From IMG/VR virus record IMGVR_UViG_3300045974_000100, positions 1 to 64,000 of that record: 64,000 nucleotides of DNA; one strand, written 5' to 3'. The position numbers and the translations under genes are program-made. Under the pieces are notes generated by a model. It did no database searches and was not told the origin of the DNA. It saw only the letters and a list, made by a program, of their open reading frames with translations. Every line of letters begins with the position of its first letter. Position 1 is the first letter of the stretch. This document shows, one piece after another, positions 32,981 to 41,352 of the stretch. The stretch is from a virus.

Positions 32981-35900
32981 CGACAAACGCACGACTCCTT
33001 GAGGTCATCCGTAAGCACGGACGCCAGGACCCGGATGCGGGCTGCCAACTCATCGACCAGGCGCTCATCTCGTACATGGATGACCTGGAGAAGTCGATGG
33101 GTCAGGATTTGGCTGACCTGCGCCTGGCTGCGGCCGGTGAGGCCATTTCCATCGGTAAGCGTGCGCTGGGCCGCGAATATGTGGAGTCGATCGCGAAGGG
33201 TGTGTACCCGGACGACGTTGACATGCTGCAACGCGCCCAGTGGATCGCTGACATTGAGCAGGCGCTGCTTGTGGCGAAGGCCGGTAACCCGTTCGGGCCT
33301 GGTTCTGGCACATCTACGGGTTCTGATGATGTGGAGAACTGGCAGGACGGCTCTCACCGTCGCGTCGTTCGTAACCGGTTCGGCCGGTTCGCCCGGTCCA
33401 TCAGCGACAAGGGCGCCAACCCGTGGTTCGGCCCGCATGCTCGCCGTTCCCCTCGGATCTTGACTGACGCCACCATCGGTGAGGGCAAAGAGGCCAAGTA
33501 CAAGGATTCGCTGTCACCTGAGGACAAGGCGCAAGCCTCGGTTCACCAGGGCCAGTGGAACCACGTCAACGATCTGATGCAGGAGTTCCTCGACTCGTTC
33601 GGGACGAACAAGGGTGTCAACGCGATCGTCACTTTGCGCGGCGAGGACGGCCGGGACAAGTATTGGGAACTCCCGATGGAGGGTGTGGAGCGCGGCAAGC
33701 AACTGCCGAAGCACTACGACTGGCCGTTGGGCGACAAGGCTGTCCAGATCGAGTTCGTTCCATCTGCGGACGCCAACGAGAACGAGATGAAGCGCCTGAA
33801 CGCGTTCGAGAACATGAACCTCATGGGTATGCCTGGCTATGCCCGTATGGCCTCGGTGGACCCGAAGCAGTGGTCGAAGTTGGCGGACACGTTCACGGAC
33901 AAGAACAAGGCCAACCAGTGGGACGAGAACGGCCGTTTGGGCCAGTTCATGGGCCGTACTGCGGCGATCACAGACGTGTTGCAGGCGTCGGGGTTCAACA
34001 ACAAGTACACGGGCCTCGCAGGACTTGTAGGGTCGCTCGGCCCAGATGCCGCGAAGGTGCTGGACCCGTACGTGCGCCAGGCCGCCTACCGTTACCGCGG
34101 CACTGAGACCACGCCGTCTTCGCAGTTGCGTAGCGAATTGGCCACTCCTGCGGCTCACACCATGGACGAGAACGAGGTGTTGGCTGAGCAGGCCCGCGCC
34201 ACTGAGTCTGTAAGGACTGCGCGTCCGGGCGGTTTGCACCCTGTTGATGGTGCGATCGCGTTGGCGTCGAAGAACCGTGAGGAGATGACTCCGGACCAGT
34301 TCAACATGCGTGTCCGAGCCAACCTTGCGGGTGGTTTCCTGGCTGGGAAGTTGCCGAAGGACCTGGCGACCGCTGAACTGTCACGCCGTTCGGGCCACAT
34401 CCTGCCCAGTCAGGGCGTGTTGCTCGACGACAAGGGCAAGATCGTCTCCCAGTCGGTCGGATACGCCGATGACCACTACTTGCCGTTCGACCTCAAGAAC
34501 CTCTCCCGTCTGCGCGGGGGCCAATACGTCCGGACGCGTGTTCAGGGAGGGCTGACGGGAGAGGACATCTACACGGCGGTGCAGACAGGAGCCCGTAAGG
34601 CTTCAGTGGTCTCGTCGTCGGGCTATTTCTCGCTCGAGTTCGCCCCTGATTTCCGTGGCGGCCGCGCGAACAGCGACAAAGCACGCCAAATGTATGACCG
34701 GTACTTGAAGATCCTTCAGGCCGTCGACGAGTCGGGCATGTACGTCCGCGACATCGACCCGTTGAAGAGGGAGCAACTGCGGTCCCGCGCGATCGACATC
34801 GCGAACGGCGACAAGGACATGTTCAAGCGCGAGTTTGAGCGTCTCGTCGACGAGGAGCGCATGAGTTCGGGCCGGGTGGAGGAAGGCGACCTCGACACGT
34901 TGCACGAAGAGGTTGTGCGGGATCTGTCTGCGGGTGGGAAGCAGGCACGTCCGGCTGACATCGCTGACGAGTTTGAGCGTCGGGTGGAGGAGAAGCGCAA
35001 CCTGCAGGCGTCGGAGTTGAAGTTGAACGCTGAAGGGTATGCGTTGGCGTTGCACACGTTGCAGCAGCAGTACCCGTACTTCATTCGGGCGATCGAGTTC
35101 CACGACCTCAAGGGCGCCGGCGGTTTCCTCAACGCTTTGGGTGTGCCTGGGAACGTGCCGGCGAACCGTCACGCCAAGGACATGGGTCGGGTGCGTCGCG
35201 GGGATCTGCGTCCGGACCAGGTCGGGTTCAAGCCGAAGGAAAGCAGCGAGCAGGTCCGTGAATACAGCGCCCCAGCCGGTGCTGCGCCGAAGCCTGCCGC
35301 TATGGAGGGTGAAGACACCGCGGAGGAGGCCTCTAAGCCGACCGACGTGGTGAAGCCGAACGCTCCGAAGATGCCTACGGGCCGGTTCAGCCAGATCATC
35401 GACCAGTCTCGTCCTTCCCTGGACAACCAGAAGGGCCAGACGTTGGGTGCGTTCTTTGACGCCTGCGCGTTGGCCGGCACGAGCAAGTACGAGGAGCGTT
35501 TGGGGCTGGGATCGTCCAGTTTCGACTCTCAGACCACGAACTTGGCTCGCGTCACCTGGTTGATGGCTCATAACAAGGATGACTCGATGGCGGTCCTGAA
35601 TGGGCCGAACGGTGGGGAAGCGGTCGCTGCGTTGGGTGACGCGGAAGCGGTGAAGTCCGCATGGCAGGCCGCATTGGGCTTGTCAGCGAACCCGTCACTT
35701 CAGGGCTCGGATGAAGACCTCGAGACGACAATTCTGGGGTCCAACAAGCGCAGCGTCGTGTCCGACCGGATCGCTGAAATCGCTGCCCGTGCGTCCGATC
35801 TACTGTTCGTCACCTCTGGTCCTGGTCCGTTCACGCCTCCGCGTGGTGACGTGTTCGCTGCTGATGCGCGTGCCCAGTTGCCGTCGCAGGTTCAGTCGTT

Positions 35901-36480
35901 GACGAGTTACGAGCAACTGTTGGCATGGGCTGATAGTGACAAGAAGGGCGCGAACGAGGTTCAGTCACGCGCGAAGCAGTTGATGTCTACTGCGCACGGT
36001 CCGTCGTTGACGGGTGCTTCTCGTGCGGCTCAGGAGCAGTTGAACTTGCTCAAGGCAATCAAGACTGCTCGTCGTGAATGGTCGCGTCGTTCCGATAAAG
36101 AGCGCACAACGAACGCATTCCAGCAGGCCGTGGCCAATGCTTACGGCGCTGGGTTCAAGACGAACATGCTCAGCGGCTTTTTGACCGCGTACAAGCCGAA
36201 CGAACTCACTGATGATGTCCTGCGGACGGAAGCTGAAGACATTCAGTCCGGTTGGACGTTCCTCACCGCGCAGCGCACCTTGAACCTCATGGACGCCAGG
36301 TCGGCTGACTGGGTGGATCGCGTGCTGTCTGGAGGTGGTGGTGCGGGCCCAAAAGCGTGGCCGGCCCCGGATCACAGCCTGGCGGCGTATCAGGTGGGCA
36401 AGTCGTCCTCGCCCCGACGGGTCGTCATCTTGCCGAAGGATCATCCGGTCAGCAAAGCGGTCCAGGCCAGACACATGTAG
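32977..36480 (+). CDS. Giant virion-operon protein, 1167 aa
   Basis: A GTG start with GGAGG 7 nt upstream, overlapping the preceding stop. An N-terminal helical domain is followed by the basic segment RNRFGRFARSISDKG near residue 131, like the G-R-F tails of phage head proteins. Long alpha/beta regions and a Pro/Ala linker near 770 follow. No catalytic motif is recognised. A canonical slippery heptamer at 36348-36354 would join residues 1-1126 to the following AAA+ ORF, giving a 1449-aa fusion; without slippage the chain ends at 1167. Head-interior or assembly role is a guess. Confidence 0.65.
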   Translation: MTTNARLLEVIRKHGRQDPDAGCQLIDQALISYMDDLEKSMGQDLADLRLAAAGEAISIGKRALGREYVESIAKGVYPDDVDMLQRAQWIADIEQALLVAKAGNPFGPGSGTSTGSDDVENWQDGSHRRVVRNRFGRFARSISDKGANPWFGPHARRSPRILTDATIGEGKEAKYKDSLSPEDKAQASVHQGQWNHVNDLMQEFLDSFGTNKGVNAIVTLRGEDGRDKYWELPMEGVERGKQLPKHYDWPLGDKAVQIEFVPSADANENEMKRLNAFENMNLMGMPGYARMASVDPKQWSKLADTFTDKNKANQWDENGRLGQFMGRTAAITDVLQASGFNNKYTGLAGLVGSLGPDAAKVLDPYVRQAAYRYRGTETTPSSQLRSELATPAAHTMDENEVLAEQARATESVRTARPGGLHPVDGAIALASKNREEMTPDQFNMRVRANLAGGFLAGKLPKDLATAELSRRSGHILPSQGVLLDDKGKIVSQSVGYADDHYLPFDLKNLSRLRGGQYVRTRVQGGLTGEDIYTAVQTGARKASVVSSSGYFSLEFAPDFRGGRANSDKARQMYDRYLKILQAVDESGMYVRDIDPLKREQLRSRAIDIANGDKDMFKREFERLVDEERMSSGRVEEGDLDTLHEEVVRDLSAGGKQARPADIADEFERRVEEKRNLQASELKLNAEGYALALHTLQQQYPYFIRAIEFHDLKGAGGFLNALGVPGNVPANRHAKDMGRVRRGDLRPDQVGFKPKESSEQVREYSAPAGAAPKPAAMEGEDTAEEASKPTDVVKPNAPKMPTGRFSQIIDQSRPSLDNQKGQTLGAFFDACALAGTSKYEERLGLGSSSFDSQTTNLARVTWLMAHNKDDSMAVLNGPNGGEAVAALGDAEAVKSAWQAALGLSANPSLQGSDEDLETTILGSNKRSVVSDRIAEIAARASDLLFVTSGPGPFTPPRGDVFAADARAQLPSQVQSLTSYEQLLAWADSDKKGANEVQSRAKQLMSTAHGPSLTGASRAAQEQLNLLKAIKTARREWSRRSDKERTTNAFQQAVANAYGAGFKTNMLSGFLTAYKPNELTDDVLRTEAEDIQSGWTFLTAQRTLNLMDARSADWVDRVLSGGGGAGPKAWPAPDHSLAAYQVGKSSSPRRVVILPKDHPVSKAVQARHM
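36348..36354 (+). promoter_or_regulatory. Candidate -1 programmed frameshift site
   Basis: C CCA AAA in the frame of the 1167-aa gene fits the X XXY YYZ rule for -1 slippage. It lies within the 171-nt interval between the last -1-frame stop (36306) and the 0-frame stop (36478). The AAA+ frame has only one start-like codon there, the GTG at 36357, and no nearby ribosome site. GC-rich inverted sequence (GGCCGGCC) just downstream could form a stimulator. Confidence 0.5.
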
Positions 36481-37325
36481 ATGCCAACAAGGTCGTCGAA
36501 CTGCGCAACCGGCTCGACAACCTCACTGGCATGGCAGGTGTGAAGAACCAGGTCCAGTCGATCATCGACACGACCGTCGACGACTATCAGCGCATCGAGG
36601 CTGGTAAGCCGCCGAAGGACTCCACACACCACATGGTCATCACTGGCCCGCCTGGTGTGGGTAAGACGATGGTCACGTCCGAGATTCTGGCTCCGCTGTT
36701 CTACAACCTTGGTGTCACTGACCGTCCGTCTGCGGCTGACCCGTTCCGTGCCTCTGACTTGGTGTCCGAGTACGTGGAGGGCACCCGTAAGAAGGTCCGT
36801 GACTGGTGGGAGAAGAACCGTGGGGGAGTGCTTTTCCTCGACGAGGCGTATGTGTTGGCGCCGTCGAAGTCGAAGTACGGCCCTGAGGCGATCGACGAAA
36901 TGATGCAGCTCATGGACAAGGACCGCCGTGATGGGGTCCACACTGTCCTGGTGATGGCTGGTTACCCGCATGAGATGAAGGAGTTCCTGGACACGGTCAA
37001 CCCAGGGTTCAAGTCGCGTATCCCGCACCGCATCAACATGCCTGCGTATTCTGCGGAGGACCAGCACAAGATCTTGCAGGGCATGATGGAGCGCCAGCAG
37101 GACGTGGTGACCCCGGAAACGAGCCGTGTGATCGGTGACGCGGTGGGTCGTCTGTCCACACATCCGAACAACGCGAATGGCCGCACAATGTCGAACTTCC
37201 ACCAGCAGATGTCACGGGCGCGTGCGACTCGTCGGGCTGTGAACCCGGCGTCGAGCGCCATTGACGAGTTCTTGCCGGCCGATGTGAAGCGTGCGGAAGC
37301 GGAAGAAAGCCGGTCTATGTCGTGA
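36357..37325 (+). CDS. CbbX/SpoVK/EccA-family AAA+ ATPase
   Basis: The AAA+ module (about 280 aa) has a leading helix LDNLTGMAGVKNQV at 53-66, Walker A GPPGVGKT at 97-104, Walker B VLFLDEA at 158-164, sensor strand VLVMAGYP, and an arginine-finger region NPGFKSRIPHRI near 215. This is the CbxX/CfqX family, whose members remodel protein complexes (Rubisco activase CbbX, type VII secretion EccA). It may be translated as a -1 frameshift extension of the upstream giant protein, or independently from the GTG at 36357, which lacks a good ribosome site. Such an ATPase in a virion operon is unusual. Confidence 0.85.
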   Translation: MAGPGSQPGGVSGGQVVLAPTGRHLAEGSSGQQSGPGQTHVDANKVVELRNRLDNLTGMAGVKNQVQSIIDTTVDDYQRIEAGKPPKDSTHHMVITGPPGVGKTMVTSEILAPLFYNLGVTDRPSAADPFRASDLVSEYVEGTRKKVRDWWEKNRGGVLFLDEAYVLAPSKSKYGPEAIDEMMQLMDKDRRDGVHTVLVMAGYPHEMKEFLDTVNPGFKSRIPHRINMPAYSAEDQHKILQGMMERQQDVVTPETSRVIGDAVGRLSTHPNNANGRTMSNFHQQMSRARATRRAVNPASSAIDEFLPADVKRAEAEESRSMS

Positions 37326-40027
37326 GGTGGTGGGATGACCCGTCAACAGCGCGCACCGTCCTTGGTGTCGTGGACGATTCTGACGTCGGCCAAGGGGTGG
37401 GTACGGCCGTTCTCGGCTATCACGCTCTCGCTATGGGTGCTCTCAAACCTTTGGCTGCGGCTACTCTCGTCGACTCGGGCCAGGTTCGTAACGCTCTCGC
37501 CCATGTGGATCTAGAGCCGGTCAAAGAGGCCATGGCGATGGCACTGTCGCATGCTGTGGATGATCCGGAGTTGATCGCTGAACGGTTCGTCAACGGCATG
37601 CACGAGTCGTCGTCTGCTCTCACGACGCGCCTGGTCGACGTGTGGACGAACTCGAAGATGGCATGGCCGCAGGCAATCGAACGCGCCGCTGAGGTTCACG
37701 GTGTCCCTCCGGAGTTCCTGGGCACTTACCCGGTGGACGCGAAGTTGCCGATGTTCCCGGAGTCTGTGCGCCGTGACAAGGCTGACCGTGTCCTCATGTC
37801 GTTCGCCGGCAGCTTGTCGAGCATTCCGGACGTGCCGGCTGTCTTGGCGAAGTCCTACCAGTTCGAAGAGGACCATCCGCGGGGTGAAGGTGGGAAGTTC
37901 CGCACTAAGGAGGAGCAGGAGAGGGACGCCCGTAAGGCCAAGCGGATCAAACGCATGAACCGGATGAACGCGGTCACAGCGCAGGCTCAGCAGAAGCGCA
38001 CCACGCAACGGGTGAAGGTGGAACGCGCCGAACAGGAGCAAGCCAACCAGGCCGAGCAGATGCGCCAGTTGATGGCGTTGCAGCCGACCCGTGCAGCGTT
38101 GCAAGAGGAACTGGGCATGGTGCCGCTCAAGCGCCAGTCCGGTCTGCAGGGGCGCCAATCTCAGCCGAAGGTGCAAGGTAAGGGCCAGGACGGCCCGTCA
38201 CCGTACCCGGAGATCAGCGACGCCCTACTCAAGCGGTACCCCGGTGACTATCCCTCTGCGGCGATCGCTTCGGACAAGGTGTTCTTCCTCATTCCGAATG
38301 CTGTGTCGTCGATCATCGACAATGAGTTCAACGGCACACCGCTGTCGTGGTGGAACTTGGCTGAAGCGGCCGGTGCTGCCCCTCATGCGGTGCGGAAGTT
38401 CAACCCGATGTCGGAAAACGAGTTCAACACGTTCGTCCGGAACAAGCTGCTGAACAGCACCGAGTACCAGGCTGCAGTGAACAAACTCATCTCTGTGGGT
38501 AGTTCGGGTGAGACGGGCCGTATTGGGAGCGCGGAGTACCAGGCGGCGTTGGACAACGTCTCGAGGGCCGCCCAGGTCGTCATCGACAACGCTCCGGAGT
38601 TCCGTGAGTACACGGTGGGGTGGACGCCTGGTGACGAGTTCCTCATCCATGACGCGAACATGTCATCACCGGTGCCTGAGAAGTGGCTGCCGGCGGAGGG
38701 CGCCAAGTACACACCTCTTCCCACGGTGACTTCTGGCAGTGGTGTGAAGGCTGAGGTGTTCGTCGATCTCCCTGGGTTGAAGGGAACGCCGCACAAGCAA
38801 CGCCTCCAGGTGCATTTCCCGGCTACTCAGGAGTTCGGCGCTGGCCAAATGTACGGCGGTGGCATCACCAGTGGGCCTCACGTAGCGGTGGAGTTCGGCA
38901 AGTCTGGTGAGTGGGAGGAACAGGAGCATCCTCGTGGGGATCGTGGCCTATTCACGGACAAGCCAGTGAGCCGCAGAGACGTCCGGGCGCGTCGGTTTAT
39001 GGCGATCCAGCAGCAAACCAAGCAACGTCGGTCTCGTGATGTGCGTCAGGAAACTGTTCGCGCGCAGCAAGAGGCCCCAGCCGTCGCAGCGGAGCGCTCG
39101 AAGCTTGTGGATCTGTTCGGTGCACGGGAACAGCCCCTTGAGCGTCGTCAGTCCGGCCTTCAGGGCCGTCAACGTCGTGAGTCGCTGAGTGGGTTGCAGG
39201 CTCCGTTGCCTCGTCCGAAGGCCACTCCGCATGTGTTGGACGGCATGTTGGGCTTCTATACGCCTGATTTCCTCCCCGACATCGCGTTCATTGACCCGAA
39301 AGGCGCCAAACCAGGTGACATCTGGGACAACGAGGCAGGCTTTGATGCCAACGAACCGGATGCGATCAACCCACACATGGAGCCGGTCGCGAACTTCAGC
39401 GACATCGGGGTGGATACCGGCAGTGGGGCATCAAAGTCGATCATCATCAAGGTCGACAAGGGGTCGTGGTTCTCCAACACAGTCCTGTCGAACGCTCACC
39501 GGGACCAGGCGCAGACACCTGAGCAGGCCAACACGTCAGGGAACGCCGCCTACAAGAAGATCTTGGACTACATCCAGAACCGTCACGAGATGTTGTCGGC
39601 TGTGTTCGATGACCAGGAAGTCGCGCAGGGTGAAGCCGACCGGATGAACTTGTTCGACACGAAGGCCGGCCGTGACTCTTACGAATGGGTCGACGAGGAC
39701 GGCACTGACGTCGGGTCTGAGCACTACCAGGTGATCCCGGCGCCGGTCGGTGGCAAGGAACGGTTCCGCATCGTCCCCGCTTACGCCGATGACCGTGAGG
39801 GCTCTGTTGTCCGCAACTCGCTGAACTTGCTCACTGGCACTCCGCAGGCGTGGAAAGAGTTCGCCCGGACGGGTCAGGCCCGCATCGAACGCGTCAACAC
39901 GTCCCACAACACCTATGACTGGGATGCGAACGATCTGATGTACGGCGGGGACAAGATCCTTTCGACTGAAGTGAACACCGATGTGGCGTTGTTCCGCATC
40001 AGCCCTGTTACCGGTGAACGGCGTTGA
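37322..40027 (+). CDS. Duplicated HPRG-module protein, 901 aa
   Basis: A GTG start overlaps the AAA+ stop. Two tandem modules sit 351 residues apart, beginning with HPRG at 185 and 536, each in a short G-x-F basic context. A basic helix and RQSGLQGRQ follow (271-279 and 609-617), then about 250-280 residues of alpha/beta sequence. The HPR-x-x-G-x-F motif occurs in phage head proteins such as MuF/portal tails. The N-terminal 160 residues are helical. Head-interior or effector roles are possible; no toxin catalytic motif was recognised. Confidence 0.6.
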   Translation: MRWWDDPSTARTVLGVVDDSDVGQGVGTAVLGYHALAMGALKPLAAATLVDSGQVRNALAHVDLEPVKEAMAMALSHAVDDPELIAERFVNGMHESSSALTTRLVDVWTNSKMAWPQAIERAAEVHGVPPEFLGTYPVDAKLPMFPESVRRDKADRVLMSFAGSLSSIPDVPAVLAKSYQFEEDHPRGEGGKFRTKEEQERDARKAKRIKRMNRMNAVTAQAQQKRTTQRVKVERAEQEQANQAEQMRQLMALQPTRAALQEELGMVPLKRQSGLQGRQSQPKVQGKGQDGPSPYPEISDALLKRYPGDYPSAAIASDKVFFLIPNAVSSIIDNEFNGTPLSWWNLAEAAGAAPHAVRKFNPMSENEFNTFVRNKLLNSTEYQAAVNKLISVGSSGETGRIGSAEYQAALDNVSRAAQVVIDNAPEFREYTVGWTPGDEFLIHDANMSSPVPEKWLPAEGAKYTPLPTVTSGSGVKAEVFVDLPGLKGTPHKQRLQVHFPATQEFGAGQMYGGGITSGPHVAVEFGKSGEWEEQEHPRGDRGLFTDKPVSRRDVRARRFMAIQQQTKQRRSRDVRQETVRAQQEAPAVAAERSKLVDLFGAREQPLERRQSGLQGRQRRESLSGLQAPLPRPKATPHVLDGMLGFYTPDFLPDIAFIDPKGAKPGDIWDNEAGFDANEPDAINPHMEPVANFSDIGVDTGSGASKSIIIKVDKGSWFSNTVLSNAHRDQAQTPEQANTSGNAAYKKILDYIQNRHEMLSAVFDDQEVAQGEADRMNLFDTKAGRDSYEWVDEDGTDVGSEHYQVIPAPVGGKERFRIVPAYADDREGSVVRNSLNLLTGTPQAWKEFARTGQARIERVNTSHNTYDWDANDLMYGGDKILSTEVNTDVALFRISPVTGERR

Positions 40028-40060
40028 AATGCGCCATGATGAAGCGATTAGGAGGTTGTC

Positions 40061-40828
40061 GTGGCTGACTCAATGACGGTCGTCAAGTCCCTAAACGAGA
40101 TTGACCCCGGTTTCCAGCGCCTGTGCAAGACGATGTTCGGCGACGGGGTCGACACGGAGCGTCTGTGGACGTACCTCTACGGGGTCGACGGCATCACCAA
40201 GATGGCTCCTCCGGACGCGCATGTGCTTTCTTCCGGCGCGAAGCAGGGCGGTAAGCGCATCTTGGCCGCGGTGAAGTCCCGTCCCGGCATTGCGCTGGAG
40301 TCGTCGTCTGCTGCTGTGCTCGCTGACCGGTCCATTGCTCGGCGTAAGCGCAAGCCACAGCCCAAGATGTACTCGCCGTTCGACTACGACACGCCGACGT
40401 TCGTCGCTAAGGGTGTCATCACTGGCACTGACCCGGTCCGCCAGCAGGTTTTTGGCTGGGCGTCGATCTCTGAGCACAACGGTGTCCTGATTGAGGACCG
40501 CCAGGGCGACATCATCATGGAGCCGGAACTGGAGAAGGCGGCCTACAAGTACGTGGTCGACTCGCGTGTGGGTGGCGACGAGCATCGCCGTGTCCCGGTG
40601 CAGAAGTTCGATGACGGCATGATTCCCCTTCACGCCTCTGACTTGATCGAGTCGATGGTGTTCACGAAGGAGAAGATCGCCAAGCTGCATCTTCCGGAGT
40701 CCACTCCGATCGGCTGGTGGGTGGGGTTCCAGGTCAACGACAACCAGGTGTGGGACGACGTCGTCACCGGTAAGCGCACCGGTTTCAGCATCCATGGCAA
40801 GGGTCGCCGTATCCCGGTCGAGGCCTGA
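40061..40828 (+). CDS. Prohead protease-like protein (XkdF, Peptidase S78_2)
   Basis: The 255-aa product matches the XkdF-type prohead protease. A basic N-terminal region leads to VFGWASIS and QGDIIMEPELEKAAY near residues 130-165, then PLHASDLIESMVFTKEK and GWWVGFQVND with a GFSIHGKGRR end. Family members process capsid and scaffold during maturation. The start is a GTG with GGAGG upstream. It is followed directly by the Tad2-like gene. Confidence 0.82.
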   Translation: MADSMTVVKSLNEIDPGFQRLCKTMFGDGVDTERLWTYLYGVDGITKMAPPDAHVLSSGAKQGGKRILAAVKSRPGIALESSSAAVLADRSIARRKRKPQPKMYSPFDYDTPTFVAKGVITGTDPVRQQVFGWASISEHNGVLIEDRQGDIIMEPELEKAAYKYVVDSRVGGDEHRRVPVQKFDDGMIPLHASDLIESMVFTKEKIAKLHLPESTPIGWWVGFQVNDNQVWDDVVTGKRTGFSIHGKGRRIPVEA

Positions 40829-40829
40829 C

Positions 40830-41054
40830 GTGGAGTTCGGGTGGGCCTTGGAGGTCCTCAAAGAGGGTGGTCGTGTTGCCCGTGTGGGGTGGAACGGCCC
40901 GAATCAGTGGATCGCCATGCAGCACCCGGACGAGCATTCGAAGATGACGTTGCGCTACATCTACATCCACACGGTTCAGGGTGACCTTGTTCCGTGGCTG
41001 GCTAGTCAGACTGATTTGATCGCTGAGGACTGGGTGGAGGTGCCTGATGAGTGA
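40830..41054 (+). CDS. tad2: Tad2/DUF2829-like anti-Thoeris protein
   Basis: The 74-aa product from the GTG at 40830 (GAGG about 8 nt upstream) matches the DUF2829 signature: FGWALEVLK at 3-11, RVARVGWNG at 15-23, YIYIHT at 43-48 and VPWLASQTDLIAEDW at 54-68. The family includes Tad2, which binds the Thoeris signal molecule and shields the phage from that defence. No other known defence gene is nearby. Its place between the protease and a virion gene could give late expression, or it may act from the virion; both are inferences. Confidence 0.85.
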   Translation: MEFGWALEVLKEGGRVARVGWNGPNQWIAMQHPDEHSKMTLRYIYIHTVQGDLVPWLASQTDLIAEDWVEVPDE

Positions 41055-41352
41055 ACGCCCCCAGGTGTCTGCACTGATCGGTAAGGCCTCCCGTTTCGTT
41101 CCGGCTGACGCCCAACCGTTGGGTCCGCTCGACTTCGGGCATCCCATCCCTCAGATCGGCCACCGTCCCATTGATCCTGTGTTGATGTCGTCTGCGGCTC
41201 GGATGATGGTCGACGCGGAGGCTGCAGCGTTTGGAAGACGCGTAAGCCGTAAGCGCCGTCGTGAACTGCAGGGCGCCTACACCGACTTCGCTGGTGGACG
41301 CCAGTGGCTATACGCCCCGTTGAACTCCGCGATCTCAGGGAACAACCGATGA
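41047..41352 (+). CDS. Hypothetical protein, 101 aa
   Basis: An ATG-started gene overlapping Tad2 by 8 nt and the next gene by 4 nt. The middle has basic stretches (RRVSRKRRRELQG) suggesting nucleic-acid or scaffold contact. No domain is recognised. It probably belongs with the head-associated set. Confidence 0.62.
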   Translation: MSERPQVSALIGKASRFVPADAQPLGPLDFGHPIPQIGHRPIDPVLMSSAARMMVDAEAAAFGRRVSRKRRRELQGAYTDFAGGRQWLYAPLNSAISGNNR

